Shown piece after piece: positions 11,603-23,450 of a stretch of 64,000 nucleotides of DNA (position 1 is its first letter; every line of letters begins with the position of its first letter). The notes beneath the pieces were generated by a model. The model was not told where the DNA came from. It saw only the letters and a program-made list of their open reading frames with translations, and made no database searches. The translations under genes and the position numbers were made by a program. Source of the stretch: Gamarada debralockiae (lineage: Eukaryota > Ascomycota > Leotiomycetes > Helotiales > Hyphodiscaceae). The stretch lies in contig NXFV01001996.1 of NCBI GenBank assembly GCA_002803225.1, forward strand, positions 56,458 through 120,457. Reading direction: 5' to 3'.

Positions 11603-12493
11603 TGTCGGATGCCCAGTTTCGCTACGAGTGAACTGGCAAGTCTCCCAGATATCACGAGAGTTGTTCAGTCGATCTGAGAGACTCAAAATTGCTGCTTCAA
11701 CACCTCTTCAAATGATGATGGATCTTCCGTCCGGAGATGAACTGTCCAACGTCGGCGGGAATGGCTGAAACGGTCTGAGCAATCGAGAGCGGGCCCGAAG
11801 GAAGATGGTCCAGCCCAATCACTCAAATCAAGTGAGGGATTTGAAGTCGTTGATGTTCGCAGGCGGCAGACGCCAGAGGGCGCTGTTGGTGGGGGAGTCA
11901 CAGCTTGGGGAACAGAATGAGGGGCGACGAGGTCCAAATGGCTTTGGCATGGATTAGAGGCAGCTAGTGCAGCTTTCTCCGTCATCCTGCGGGCAAGTAC
12001 TGTAAAACAAACTTTGATATTGCACGATTAGGCAGATAATATGGTGAATATTACAATAACTTGAGTTCAGATAGAGAGGATACGTCCCTCTTAGTCATTC
12101 AATCAGTTTGAAGGATTCAAATATTGTTTTTGTTTGGTAGAGAGTTGCCCATTCACTAGAACATGAGAGCTCGCTCTGATTGGTCACTGTATTTTTCTCT
12201 TGGCAAACTTTCGGCTGCGCACAGATCAATCTGTCAGTCATCTTCTTTCGGCCTCCATAATTTTAGGAAATCAGACAACGACCTGCTCATGCGACACCGT
12301 GAATCCCACGACCACCAACATTAAATCTTTGAACCGATCTGTCTTGAAGTGTAATGGTGAGATAATCGATGAGCTGATAATCGACAGTCTCAAAAAAGTC
12401 CTCGCCGACTACGACTCGAATCTCGAACTGCAACGCGCAGCTCCCAATCCGACGCAGAACGCGATCGGGTTGGAAGCATCTCCCTAAGCCGGC
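11603..12493. promoter_or_regulatory. divergent intergenic promoter region between Mag2/RNF10 and Ubp3 genes
   Basis: The 891 bp separate the two divergent ATGs. The interval contains an ATG-started minus-strand frame, 11985-11683 (101 codons, Ser/Pro-rich), that could be an upstream ORF or an unspliced 5' exon of the RING gene. On the plus strand an open frame runs to a TAA at 12485-12487, just upstream of and in frame with the Ubp3 ATG, which confirms that ATG as the start. No specific transcription-factor site is claimed. Confidence 0.45.
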
Positions 12494-15250
12494 ATGATGA
12501 ACGGTCGTCATCTGCCGGCAGGGCAGCAGAATATGCAGCAAGATATGGGAAGGAGGAGGCCTTACAACCAGAATCAGCAATACCCTCCAGCTGCGCCGAT
12601 GTACAATGGCTACATGCAACCTTATCACGCAAACTACTACCCGCAACAATTCCCTCCACAGCAATACCACAACCCCGGGATGCCTCCGCCTTATGCACCA
12701 TACCCCCCATATGTGCGATCACCTCCTCCTGCGATGCAGCATTATGCACATCCTCCGCTGCCACAACAGAACTTCCCCCGACCTCAGCCTTCTCCCGCCA
12801 TGGTGCCTCCCTACCAACCGCCTCCGCCCCAAACACCTCCGTCAACACATTCGTCGCATACAATTCCTGCTTCTATGACACCCCCAACACCGCAGACAAG
12901 CTTGGGCTTGGCTACATCTTCTCCTCCAGTACAACCTCCAAGAACAACTTTCAGAGCTCCGGTAAGTAGCAGGCTCCCATCTTCGTTGCCATTTACTAAT
13001 AGTGAACAGTTGCCTTGGTTATCGCATCCAGATGTTCCATGGCCAACAAGAAAGTCAAGACGGAAGAAGAAACAAGTGCCACAATTATCTGCAGACCCTG
13101 TCGAGCTCCCAATCATCCAACAAGAACAAACGGGGCAGAGCGCTGAAACTGAAGAACCAGCTCAGACGGAGCCTACAATACCTCGCCCCGAGACCCCTTC
13201 TACAAGTCGCCCAGCATCCGAAGCCACCGAATCCACGAATCCTACCACCCCTTCCTCGATACAACAACCTTCACTGCCTGCAGCCGGCGAGACCACACCT
13301 GTAGCCCCTAAGCCCACCAAATCCGCATTGCCTGCTGTGCCCATTATCCCTGCCTTGCCAAAACCAGTTGCACGAGAGTCCTCCAAGCCTCCCTCTGAGA
13401 AAGCTCCCGAAGAACCACAACTACAAAAGCCTGTTGCGGAGGTAGAACAAACCGAGGCCACGACCGAGACTTCCGCGGCTGACGAGGCTCAAGCAGAGGA
13501 GGCCAAGGTTATCTCACCTCCTCCCAATGCTTGGGCTAAGCCAAAGGCTTGGGCTGGTCTTTTCAATCCCGCTGTAGCTACTTCTTCGGCAGCAGCAAAT
13601 AATGGGGTAGCGACTGCGGTTTCGACCTTTGGAAAATCCAATGCAGAATCTCTCGCCGAGGCCTTAAGATCCTTTAATGCGATATCTAATGACTCGAAAG
13701 TCACATTCTTGGAGCCTCGAGGACTCGTCAATACTGGAAATATGTGTTATATGAATTCCGTAGGTTTTGTTCCATAATCCCGCAAATATGATTCTAATAA
13801 ACGTCCAGGTCTTGCAAGTTCTCGTCTTTTGCACTCCGTTCTACAGCTTCCTGGATCAGGTTGGAAAGCGGGCGGCACACAGCTTCAAGAGCGACACCCC
13901 ATTGGTCGATGCTATGTAAGGTGCAAGCCATTTTTATTTCATTGACTAGACTTACCATTATAGGATCATGTTCATGCGCGAATACAAAGTTATTGATTCA
14001 GCAACGTCTGTCGAACAATTGAGATTACGATTGAAGCAAGGTGAACTTGAGCAATATGGAGAAGCTTTCACGCCTGATTTTGTTTATGATGTTATCAAGC
14101 GTCTTCCAAGATTCGTCACCATGCGAGTAAGTTCAAATATGCCTTTCCATTAATTATGGTCTTTACTAATCCCCTTCAGCGTGGCCATCAGCAAGATGCC
14201 GAAGAATTCCTTGGGTTCCTTCTCGAGGGTCTCCACGATGAATGCGTTCAGGTGATGCGAGCCAGCTCTTCCAACACGACCTCTGCAGTGGCAACACCTA
14301 CGAATGGACCAGCTTCCCCAGTCAGTGACACTGCCAGCCTCGCAGGTTCCGCATCTGCCAAGGAGAACGGATGGCTCGAAGTTGGCCCGAAACAAAAGGC
14401 TGCAGTAACTCGATCATCGGGTACCATTACTACAAGTTCTCCAATTAGCAAGATCTTCGGTGGTAATTTGCGCTCTGAATTGCGTGTTCCTGGCCTAAAG
14501 GACTCCGTCACTCTCGAGCCTTACCAGCCCCTTCAGCTTGACATCGGTGCCGCGAATGTCAACAACATCATTGATGCGTTGAAGGGCCTGACTCGATCGG
14601 AAACTTTGCATGGAGACTTCAAGTCACCAAAAGGACCTAATGTTACGGCAGTTAAGCAAGTCTTCATTGAGACTCTGCCACCAGTTCTCATTCTCCATTT
14701 GAAGAGATTCCAGTACGACAATACCGGCGGAACACAGAAGATCTGGAAGAAGGTCGGATACCCGTTGGAGTTGGAGATCCCCAAGGAAGTTTTCCCACGA
14801 CAGAAGCGAACCGTTTACACCCATGGCGGTCTTCCAAAATACCGGTTGATTGCGGTAGTTTACCATCACGGAAAGAATGCAAGTGGCGGTCATTACACGG
14901 TGGATGTCAGACGACAAGACGGGCGGGAATGGATCAGACTTGATGATACGGTCATTAGACGTGTCAGGAGTGAGGATGTTGCGGAGGGTGGCAGTGAAGA
15001 GGATCCCAAGGTTCTTGCGGCTGTATTGGATGCGCACAAGAAGGATACCACATCGTCAGGTAACGTCTTCTCGGCGATTGATGATGATCAGGAGGCGAAC
15101 GATGACGAAGATGGATGGAAACAGGCGAGTGGACCGGGAAAGAAGTGGTCGAGTGTGGTCAACGGCACTTCAACGCCAAAGTCCAAGAGCGACAAGTCTT
15201 CAATCAAGGACAACAAGGTTGCCTATCTTTTGTTCTACCAGAAGATATGA
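12494..15250 (+). CDS. ubp3: ubiquitin carboxyl-terminal hydrolase, Ubp3/USP10 type
   Basis: Five exons: 12494-12961, 13010-13759, 13809-13915, 13964-14126 and 14180-15250, 852 aa. It removes ubiquitin from substrates as a thiol protease; Ubp3 works with Bre5 in ribophagy, vesicle-coat recycling and 40S rescue. The first 160 residues are low-complexity Pro/Gln/Tyr-rich, followed by an acidic Pro/Glu/Ser region. The catalytic domain starts at GLVNTGNMCYMNS, with the nucleophile Cys at about residue 402 and Met where most USPs have Thr (GNTC). It continues through RGHQQDAEEFLGFLLEGLHD, PPVLILHLKRFQYD and the His box YHHGKNASGGHYTVDV (His about 734), then WIRLDD. The protein ends KVAYLLFYQKI, typical of the Ubp3 group. 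Intron 1 (48 nt) and all others have canonical sites. The start follows an in-frame upstream stop. Confidence 0.93.
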
Positions 15251-15964
15251 AGGGATGTGGCGAGGGAAAGAGATAGTTAGATGGCCAGCAGCTTGGAAAG
15301 GTTGCTAGAGTGATCGGGTCAGGTGGTGCTTCTTCATCCCCACCATTTCTCTGCTTTTCAAAGCCTCAGATTTTGGCTGATGGCCCCTATGATTGGGAAG
15401 CTTCTTGTACATGAGTTCATTCCGCATCTTCATCATTTACAGAGCATGAGCGCGTTGGCGCAATATGGGAAGATGGACGCCTTGAAAAGCTGCATCATCT
15501 GGGTGCATAAAAGCTGTTCGATGTATAATAAAACTGGATCTGCTATTTGCCATAGCGATGCAACTTTGCGAACAAAAAGTTTATAATGAGACAGAAAGAC
15601 TTGGACGCGAAGAATACAATACACCAACTTCAACTGCCCTCGCTTTTAAAGGGGTATAACGATCAGCACCTGACTTGAGTGTGGTGAAAGCTACAGACGC
15701 AATTCGACGATCTCATTTGCTGACATGGGAGTCTCCACGCGCGGACCCGAATGCGAGTAATTTCATTTCGCGACGGCGGAAAAAACAAACACGCTCACTT
15801 GCTCTATCTCTTCCATCACCGTTCGAGGGAACAATAATGTTCACGAATTGAATGCGCTGGATGCAATAATGAACATTTAATTGGCATAATTGCTCTTCTT
15901 TCGCTCCTTTACACCAAATTGTAATTGCTTCATATTCTTCGCAACTTCCTCATTTACGTCGAAA
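15251..15964. other. intergenic between UBP3 and ERG4
   Basis: No gene is seen. Pyrimidine-rich stretches at about 15895-15960 precede the ERG4 start, as is common in fungal promoters. The transcript ends and regulatory sites cannot be fixed from sequence alone. Confidence 0.4.
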
Positions 15965-17800
15965 ATGTCGGAACGCTACTCTTTACGCGCAACTCCTAAG
16001 TAAACAACCCAACTCCCTACGAAACCTCCAACATACAGGTATTAATTAATGGATAGGAAAACGGAGCATCTTGGCTTCGTGGAGACCCCGCGCGTACGAA
16101 AACTCAGTGGTCGCCGCAAATCCCAATTTCCTGACGATGACACCGACGATTCTTCCTCTGCCACAGACTCTACGGCCAAAGTCGCGTCAACACGCACCCC
16201 ACGAAGACAAGTCAGTATGGTAGAAAAACCTACGACGAACGGACATACCAATGGAAGCACGACCAATGGACACACCACAAACAGACATACCGAGAAAAAG
16301 GAGGAGGGACAAAAGAAGGAAGTCGTTGACGGATGGGAAGTAGGCTCGGATCCCAAGATTGACAACACGGGACATTTCGATTTCGGCGGCTCCATTGGAG
16401 TCTCCTGCATGATGATCGGCTTCCCGCTGCTCATGTACTACATGTGGATCGGCGCCACGTTCTACGATGGTAAATTCCCTACTCCAGCTCCCGGGCAAAG
16501 TTTCGTCGAGTTCGTTAAGGCTATGGGAAGGATTGTTTACGAGGAAGCGTTCCCGGGCTTGAAGGCGTGGGAGATATACTGGACGTTCTTCATTTTCGAG
16601 GGCGCGTGTTACTGTCTCCTTCCTGGTGTCTATACCTATGGCAAGCCCCTCGCTCACGAGGGCGGCAAGCAGCTGAAATACTACTGCTCGGGCGTCTGGT
16701 CTTTCTACACCACCATCGTAGTTATGAGCGTCTTGCACTACACTGGTCTTTTCCCGCTCTACACCATCATTGATGAATTCGGACCCATCTTGTCCGTGGC
16801 TATCTGCTCTGGCTTCCTGGTCTCGATCGTGGCATACTTCTCAGCGCTTTTCCGCGGTGCCCAACACCGCATGACTGGATACCCCCTCTACGATTTCTTC
16901 ATGGGTGCGGAACTCAACCCGCGTATGTTTGGCATTTTGGATTTTAAGATGTTCTTTGAGGTTCGGCTGCCATGGTTCATTCTCTTTGGCCTGTCTTGCG
17001 CCACTGCGGCAAGACAGTACGAGACTTTGGGATATGTGAGCCCAGAAGTGTGTTTCTTGGTTATGGCACATTTCTTGTACGCCAATGCTTGTGCTAAGGG
17101 TGAAGAGTGCATTCCCACGACCTGGTATTTTTCCTTTCCAAGACCTCTTTGGAGGTTTGAGCTGATTAGATGAACAGGGACATGTACTACGAGAAATGGG
17201 GCTTCATGCTCATCTTCTGGAACCTCGCCGGCGTACCCCTCTCTTACTGCCACTGCACATTGTACCTCGCGAACCACGCACCCTCAACCTACAGCTTGCC
17301 AACCTACGTACTCGTCCCACTCTTCACATCCTACCTCTTCATGTACTGGATCTGGGACACCACCAACAGCCAAAAGAACCGTTTCCGAGCCCAAGAACGC
17401 GGTGGCTTCGTCCCTCGTAAAACATTCCCCCAACTCCCTTGGCAAACTGTCAACAATCCTCGCACTATCAAGACGAAGTCTGGAGACAGTATTTTGGTCG
17501 ATGGGTGGTACGGATATGCACGCAAGATTCACTATACGTGTGATCTTTACTTTGCGTTGACTTGGGGATTGATTACCGGGTTCAATAGTCCCTTCCCGTG
17601 GTTCTATCCGTGCTTTTTTGCAGCTATGATTGTTCATAGGGCGTATAGGGATATTCAGCGGTGTAAGGTGAAGTATGGGGAGGCGTGGGCGGAATATGAG
17701 AAGTTGGTTCCTTATTTGTTCATCCCGGTAAGCTTTGACACTCCGACCTTATTCCAATTCCAACATCATACTGAATTTGAACTTGCAGTATGTCATCTAA
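15965..17800 (+). CDS. erg4: delta(24(24(1)))-sterol reductase Erg4
   Basis: Erg4 performs the last step of ergosterol synthesis in the ER membrane, reducing the C24(28) double bond with NADPH. I read exons 15965-15999, 16057-17124, 17178-17727 and 17789-17800 (554 aa). The protein has a hydrophilic, Thr/Asn-rich N-terminus, then several membrane segments ([19 protein letters not shown], a helix near [12 protein letters not shown]). The conserved ERG4/ERG24 C-terminal signature includes [44 protein letters not shown] and [15 protein letters not shown], ending in PYLFIPYVI after a 12-nt last exon. The start is ambiguous. ATG 15965 plus a 57-nt intron yields [17 protein letters not shown] and has a good start context; ATG 16049 inside that intron gives 545 aa in the same frame. 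The last intron (17728-17788) is needed to reach the conserved PYVI end. Confidence 0.9.
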
Positions 17801-18949
17801 GTCCCCGTTTTCAGTTACTTGGGCTCCGTTTGGTGTCGATAGCGAAAAAGAGACGCGAGTTGAAGGCCAAAGAGGGGGCTGTTGGAGTAGTCAGACTGGG
17901 TGGGCGGTCTTTTGTGGAATTTCAAAATCGGCATGCATTTTTCCCGTGGCGGCGTGCTACTCGTCTCTTTTTCCAAGAAGGTTTCCTCTGTAAATAGTTG
18001 CGTGCCTATGGTTTTAATAAGGTAATAATCATTGATAATCTGGCCTGCAAGTTACATGCCGAGCTTGACACACGAACGAACTTCGAAGAGTCTACACTCG
18101 GATGCATTCGGCTTCCAAAGTCGAAGCGGTGCGATGTGAAATAAAACGTTTGAAATTTCCTTCCTATCAGTTTGAAGGGTACAGTCAGTATGTGGTAGAT
18201 TGCACTGTCGTGGAAATTCTAAGCTAGCTCCCTTACTGATGGGGTGTCAAATACAGTTCAGGGTCCAAAACTTCGCCCAGGATAAATGATTTGTTGTGAT
18301 CTCTAGCGTCAATGTTAATGTTCCGCAATTGCAGTTTGAGGTCCAGCACCATGCATGTCTTGTGATTGATAGTCGTCAAATAAGAGCAACGCAAGATAGG
18401 TCTTAGTCGTCAAATAAGGGCAGCGCAAGATAAGTGTCAGTTGAAATGGTTTGCGGCGATAAAACAGTACATATTAATGAAAGTCTAGATAACTATAAAA
18501 TTGGGGAAAGTAGCTTATTAAATGAGCTGAAAGAAGTACACCTTTTTGGATGGTGCAACGGTCGATGGAGAGTTACTTACGCGAGCTGAAAAGATTCTCG
18601 AATGTGCAAATTTCTGCTTGACTGAAAGTAATGTTAAATACTTCCAATTGCAGAGCCTAATCCCGTCCACTGCTCAGATATGAATGAACTATCTTACCAA
18701 TCTGAAAGACCTGTTAATCCATGGCTTCGTGTCTTAAGGAGGCGTTTTCAATAGCAAATACCAGCCTCTCCCAGACGCATCTCAAGACTTCCGACTCATT
18801 AGACTGAAGAGCTTAGAGCACGTCAAAACATAGTTCATCAATCATGACGGAAATTTTATTGAGATTCAATGCGAGTTCCAAAACAGTATCTCACAACAGA
18901 CGGCCAGCCTCCTTCGCGTTGTCATACATGCGGGATGAGAAATACCTGG
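17801..18949. other. intergenic downstream of ERG4, with a short tandem repeat
   Basis: Non-coding as far as I can see. Nothing upstream of about 18950 reads as HET coding sequence apart from fragments in changing frames, which may be the lost 5' end of the neighbouring HET pseudogene. Confidence 0.4.
18370..18437 (+). repeat. 34-bp tandem duplication
   Basis: Two adjacent copies, 18370-18403 and 18404-18437, both beginning TAGTCGTCAAATAAG. They differ at about five positions, mostly A/G. No function is evident. Confidence 0.7.
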
Positions 18950-20741
18950 GGAATATACGCCGCTCTACCCATCTCGGTGGATGATGAAATCGTTGAAATC
19001 GGGAAGAATCTTGCTAGAACCCTCCAGCCTCTACGTCATGGCCGTAACGATGTCTGCATCTGGGCAGATGCAATATGCATCAACCAGCGCGATGACGTGG
19101 AAAAGGGATATCAGATCAAGCGGATGCATGAAATTTTCGCCAACGCTGCGGAGACGAAAGTCTGGCTTGGAGTATACGATGCATGCGAGAGTATCATGCA
19201 GGGTATACACGACGTGGGGAAGCTGATGATTGAAAGTGGAACTTTTGAGGCGGTGAAGTCTATGCGCCGAGCTCGTCGAGAGGGTGAGACTCCTCAGTAT
19301 CGCTTCTGGTAAGAGAAGGTTGATACGCACATGGTGAAAATAATGAACAGCCTGAAGCTAGAGGGTTCTCGTTTCTCGAGCTCTAACAGTTCATGGAACT
19401 CCCATATTGGTCGCGCATATGGATCTTGCAAGAGGTGGCGGTCTCCCCTTGCATCGAGTTTATAATCGGAGATGCTCCAGCACGAATCTCTATGATGGCC
19501 ATTCGCAGCATCATTACATTCGTTACCGCTCAGACTCGAATACATGAACTTGAAACGGGCGACTTTCAGGGATGGACACAAGGCTTTCTGCACTTCGAAG
19601 CTTGCTGCTCTGGAATAATACAGCGACTGTTGTCGCTGGCCTGTGGAGGAAATATCAAGATTCACCGAATGAAGGAGAATTTTCCCTGGCTGAATTGCTT
19701 TCAGAAGCACACATTGATAGTAAACTAGGAGGCTCCCTTCGCATGAAGGCTACGGAATCAAAGGACAACATTTTTCCGCTATTGGGTCTCGCGACGGATG
19801 CTGTCCGATTCCAGAGTTCTCTGAGTTATACAACCACAGTTGAAGAGGTATATCGTGAAACTGCGCGCTCATAATTCAAAACTGACACGTCGATCAACTG
19901 TCCTATTGCTAGACGCCTCACACAGTTGGCAATGCACAACACAGGTGAGCCTCCCTTTCATCATGGGCCCTGGATTAGCGTGGAAATGTTATACCAACAT
20001 GTTGTAGTTTCTCTGGAAGACGTCCTTTCGTGCGTCGGAAAATGGACCCTTCCCACCGTTCCCACTGCACGATAGAAACCTCCAGCACTACAGCTGCATG
20101 GAATTTTTATCGACTCCATCGAGTCAATAGGTGCTCCATGGACCCCGGAGAAATTCACCACCGCAGACGTTCTTCGAACCTACTGCTATCTATCTGAGAT
20201 CTCCTTTCTGAACCGCAAATCCGCCTCAACGCTTCAAGGTTCTGGCTTGGAAATCTATGCTAATTCCTTACCGCATCGCCTTTGCGCCCTATCTAACTCC
20301 CATCGTCGACAAGCAAGATAGCTTGCGCGGGAACTTCCTCGACAGCGAAAAGGCACGAGCCTCGGCCACAAAAAGGACATGCAGAACTTATGCGGTTCTG
20401 CGAAACTTCTATCCAAGCAATCAGCGCGGGTATGCCTCCAACAAAGCTGGAATCGAATGATGATATGATATCGTATTTGGCTACCATGAATAGTATGCAT
20501 GGTAGACAGCCTTTCTTTACCCAGTAGGGGCATGTTAGCATCGGGCCGGAGACCTTGCTGCCGGGTGATACCTTTTGGATCTTTGCTGGAGGAAAGTTTG
20601 TTTATGACCTGAGGGAAAATCTTTGATGATGAAGGTTGGACGTTTCAACTCATAGGTAAGGCGTATGTGCATAGCATAATGTATGGGGAGATTTTGCGGA
20701 ATAGACCCGACAGCGACTGGATGGTTGTTAATTTGGAGTGA
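18950..20741 (+). pseudogene. HET-domain (heterokaryon incompatibility) gene, decayed
   Basis: The HET domain is recognisable (ISVDDEIVEIGKNLARTLQP, then ICIWADAICINQRDDVEKGY, QIKRMHEIF) followed by PYWSRIWILQEV. Relatives have an ALSYTWGD-type opening, which is missing. After HFEACCSG at about 19610 the frame shifts to one containing KATESKDNIFPLLGLATDAV and VEEVYRETARS, which ends in a stop at 19872-19874. Family features then reappear in scattered frames: WTPEKFTTADVLRTYCYLSE (about 20130-20200), MHGRQPFF at about 20500, a GP...GDTFWIFAGGKFVYDLRENL stretch at about 20550-20620, and AYVHSIMYGEIL up to the stop at 20739-20741. HET proteins trigger incompatibility cell death after fusion of unlike hyphae. 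This copy has several stops and frameshifts plus a lost N-terminus and should be non-functional. Confidence 0.8.
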
Positions 20742-22189
20742 AGTCTCTCTGCTGCCCTATTTGGGGTGATCCATGGGACGATGATAGAATTGAGCAAGAC
20801 CTCATGAGCACTGGCAAAGTAGATTTTTGCACTGAAGTAGTCAGCGAGAGCACATACAGTACAAGCAGTAAATATCCACGTCTAGAGGAGAGATTTGGTT
20901 GAGAGCTCCAGCAGAATTGTTTTATTAGCTATTTCTCGGGTCTCAACTAAATACCCGGCTCATCAAGACGAAATGCTATCTTATTTCTTCGGAGGATAAT
21001 AAGCTAAATTTAATAAGTTTACTCCATCTTCTAGGTGGTCTCGTACAAGGATTCGCAACTCGTCTCGAATTTCCTCCGATCCAGATACGTCCGAAAGGTA
21101 TAAGCAACCTCCTAGCAAGCAGGATAGTGAGCCTTACCTGTAACAGGTATTTTGCCGTTTGGTCTTCCAGGTTCAAGTCCTCTTCTGTTAGCGTCTTCTT
21201 ATCCTTACCAGAGGCAGGCGTTTTTTCGTCTCTTGCTTCTATTTTTAGGCTTCTGAATTTCAGCTCTCCTTCTGCTAATGTGTCCTAAGGTTGCAAGGCC
21301 GGATGGGAACAGTACTAGATACGAGACGGACAACACTGAATTGCATAGCCTGATGGGTGATAGTACTGGATGGGTATGCCCTAGCCAATTATTAACGGCC
21401 ATTTCGGAGCTTGAAGGCGTTCCGTCGGTGGAGTTCTAGCAAGTCTGTCTTCTGTCCTTATACCAAGTGTAAGTAGGCTGGTCCTCAACAACGATACATA
21501 TTTTAAAATTCGTGTACAAAAAGCCTATTGAGATCAGCCTTTGAGGATACGGGGATATCTAAGCGTCGTTTGCTGTAGGATTTTAGTGCCTAAGGCCCCT
21601 GACTTAAGTAAGCTACTGTCGCCATTGTCATTAGGCCACGCTGAAGCTACAGCTGGACAAGCGCTGTAAGTTTAGCCGTACAGCCTGTAGGGCTGGGCTC
21701 TACAGGGTAGTGAGGCCCGTGGTTCAGCCCTCGGGAAGGCCAAACAGGACTGAATATCCAGCTGCACAAGAGCTGAATAGGCAGTGAAGTGAAGCCTGAA
21801 TTGCAGTGTGTCATTCAGGGGCTTTAAAGCCTATAGCACTAAAATACAAGCTGACTCGAGGTATGCTCAGGGTGCTAAAGTGATAGTTCAGGGCATGCTC
21901 ATGCATGCTCACTCTCGACTCAATTTAAAGCGGCCGCTGCTCACGTCCGGTGATTAACACAGAACAAGCGAAAGAAATAGTTAGCCGTGAGTTTATGGGT
22001 ACAGGTGCTCTTGGCCTCCTCATCAGCCTCATCTACTAAGATAATAGTTGAACTGTTATAGAGCACGTAAGAGCTTGCGCCATTGCTCTGCGTACACCTA
22101 GCCGAAACCCCACCACAGCCACCTTTTCTCAACTAATATTGCTTCTATTGATACATAGCCTTTTATTCCTTATATTACTTGTACTAGTG
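20742..22189. other. gene-poor accessory DNA
   Basis: No coding region is supported. The sequence resembles old repeat DNA next to the mariner remnant. Short motifs such as CAGCTG-rich words at 21640-21780 recur, but I cannot define a repeat unit. Confidence 0.4.
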
Positions 22190-22530
22190 TATAATTTAAT
22201 GTTCAGTTGCCATTCCCTTTGCAGCAATAACGTCGTCAATCTTACACGTGATTCTCTCTTTCAAATATCTTCACTTTTTCGGGCCTACCTGGCCCCACAA
22301 CTTGCATTACTCTCTTCATCCCTTCAATACTTATAGGAGGGTTCTCTAGCTTAGTGATCTCGTGCTTTATCCATCTCCAGACCTTCTTAATTGGTTTTAG
22401 ATCAAGTGACGAGGGAGGCTAGTCGAACCCCCTAATTCCCTTCCCAAGCCTCAGCAGCGAGCCTCCTGCGTATCTTTGCAGGTTCAGGAGTCATCCATTC
22501 ATCACCATGCTAATGTCAACATAGAAGTTG
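22190..22530 (-). mobile_element. Tc1/mariner transposase remnant (C-terminal DDE region)
   Basis: Minus-strand translation at about 22440-22360 gives GIRGFD, a stop, then PPSSLDLKPIKKVWRWIK. This is a clear relative of the WPPxSPDLNPIExVWxxLK block around the third catalytic acid of Tc1/mariner transposases, with the Trp codon mutated to TAG. Further along, CKIDDVIAAKGMATEH matches the C-terminal helix of the family. Frames change between the blocks and no catalytic Asp pair upstream can be read, so this is a dead fragment. Terminal repeats were not identified; whether it mobilised the TA-flanked MITEs at 24.7 and 25.6 kb is open. Confidence 0.6.
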
Positions 22531-22616
22531 CTACGACACCTACACTTACGCTCAATACCCAGAAGGGCGTTTGAAAAGCGTCCCCTCGTTGGTGTAGCCT
22601 CATACTGATGCAAAGC

Positions 22617-23018
22617 TTACACGCTGCTTCGGTCAAAGTGCCTAGATGTTGCAAAATCGCCAGCTTCTTGTGCAAGCATACTCTGCATGCGGTTTAAGCA
22701 ACGATAATCTCGATTCGTCGAGAGAGAAGCTGTACATACACCAAACGTAATCGCCAGCGGATTTCCCAGAGCTAGAGAGATTTCCTCATAGATGTGGAAC
22801 AGCGCAGCTTGTGCCGTTTGAAAACGCTCTTGGGCTTGACGGCGTAGATGGCATTCCAGACCTGTGATCTCGTTGGAGCCGGAAAGGACGATCTTTTGCA
22901 GAAAATACCTAGCGTAAGATAACACGCATATTGTACTGGCAAGATTGTTCCCGTCGTTAGGGTTCTGGACAACGTCTTGGGCCATCTTTGCAACAGATTT
23001 CCGCGAGATAAATGGCAT
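22617..23018 (-). CDS. hypothetical protein, two exons
   Basis: Minus-strand exons 23018-22740 and 22682-22617, joined across a 57-nt intron with GTATGT donor, TGCTTAAAC branch region and CAG acceptor, give 114 aa. The protein is helical in composition, with QAQERFQTAQAALFHIYEEI in the middle. I recognise no domain. An alternative start is an upstream ATG at 23056 in another frame. It may be the 3' part of a larger decayed gene, since it lies inside a repeat-rich island. Confidence 0.3.
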   Translation of the reverse strand: MPFISRKSVAKMAQDVVQNPNDGNNLASTICVLSYARYFLQKIVLSGSNEITGLECHLRRQAQERFQTAQAALFHIYEEISLALGNPLAITFGVCTASLSTNRDYRCLNRMQSMLAQEAGDFATSRHFDRSSV

Positions 23019-23349
23019 GAAGTCCGTCCCGGATTAAACTTATCTACCGGGGTCATTTGCTAAGATTGAGGTTAGTCTCATATCGCTTTGATGTTAATGA
23101 TGTTTACATTGTAACATCCACTGAATTAAAGTTATAGGGGGTAGAGGGAAGTCCTTAGGAGGTTTCAAAGAATCCATGTGTACAGAAGCATGGGTTAAAA
23201 TTTACTTCCATTTTATGATATGATGGAAACTGAGCGTTGGAGAATCTTATTGGTTGGGAAGGGTCGTGTCAGAAGAATGTGTCCGACGCCGTTTTCTTGG
23301 GAATTAATTGGGGACAGGAGACTCGGTTTTTGGACGTATTGCTTGAGAG

Positions 23350-23450
23350 TGTTGGTTGGAATTGCCTAATCTGGTATAGCCTGTATTATCTTCTCTTTGT
23401 AGATCTCCTTCCCTCCTTCGAATTCTAGCTCCTTAGATATCAAGCTAGCT
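23350..23450 (+). repeat. copy 1 of a roughly 100-bp dispersed repeat
   Basis: It begins TGTTGGTTGGAATTGCCTAA and ends near CTCCTTAGATATCAAGCTAG. The reverse complement of 24366-24473 matches along the whole length with small indels, and a third partial copy lies at 48316-48385. The HET relic between copies 1 and 2 makes them look like terminal inverted repeats (see findings). Confidence 0.7.

Noticed and set aside
12287..13461. Minus-strand frames of 100-157 codons under the Ubp3 gene
   Set aside because: Antisense shadows of the low-complexity Pro/Gln/Ser-rich N-terminus; composition explains the lack of stops.
13760..13808. Frame ending shortly after GNMCYMNS as the end of a short protein
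   Set aside because: A GTAGGT...CAG intron restores the USP catalytic domain (VLQVL...), so the apparent stop is intronic.
21165..21180. GGTTCAAGTCC word resembling a tRNA T-loop
   Set aside because: No cloverleaf can be folded with the preceding 60 bases; a chance match.
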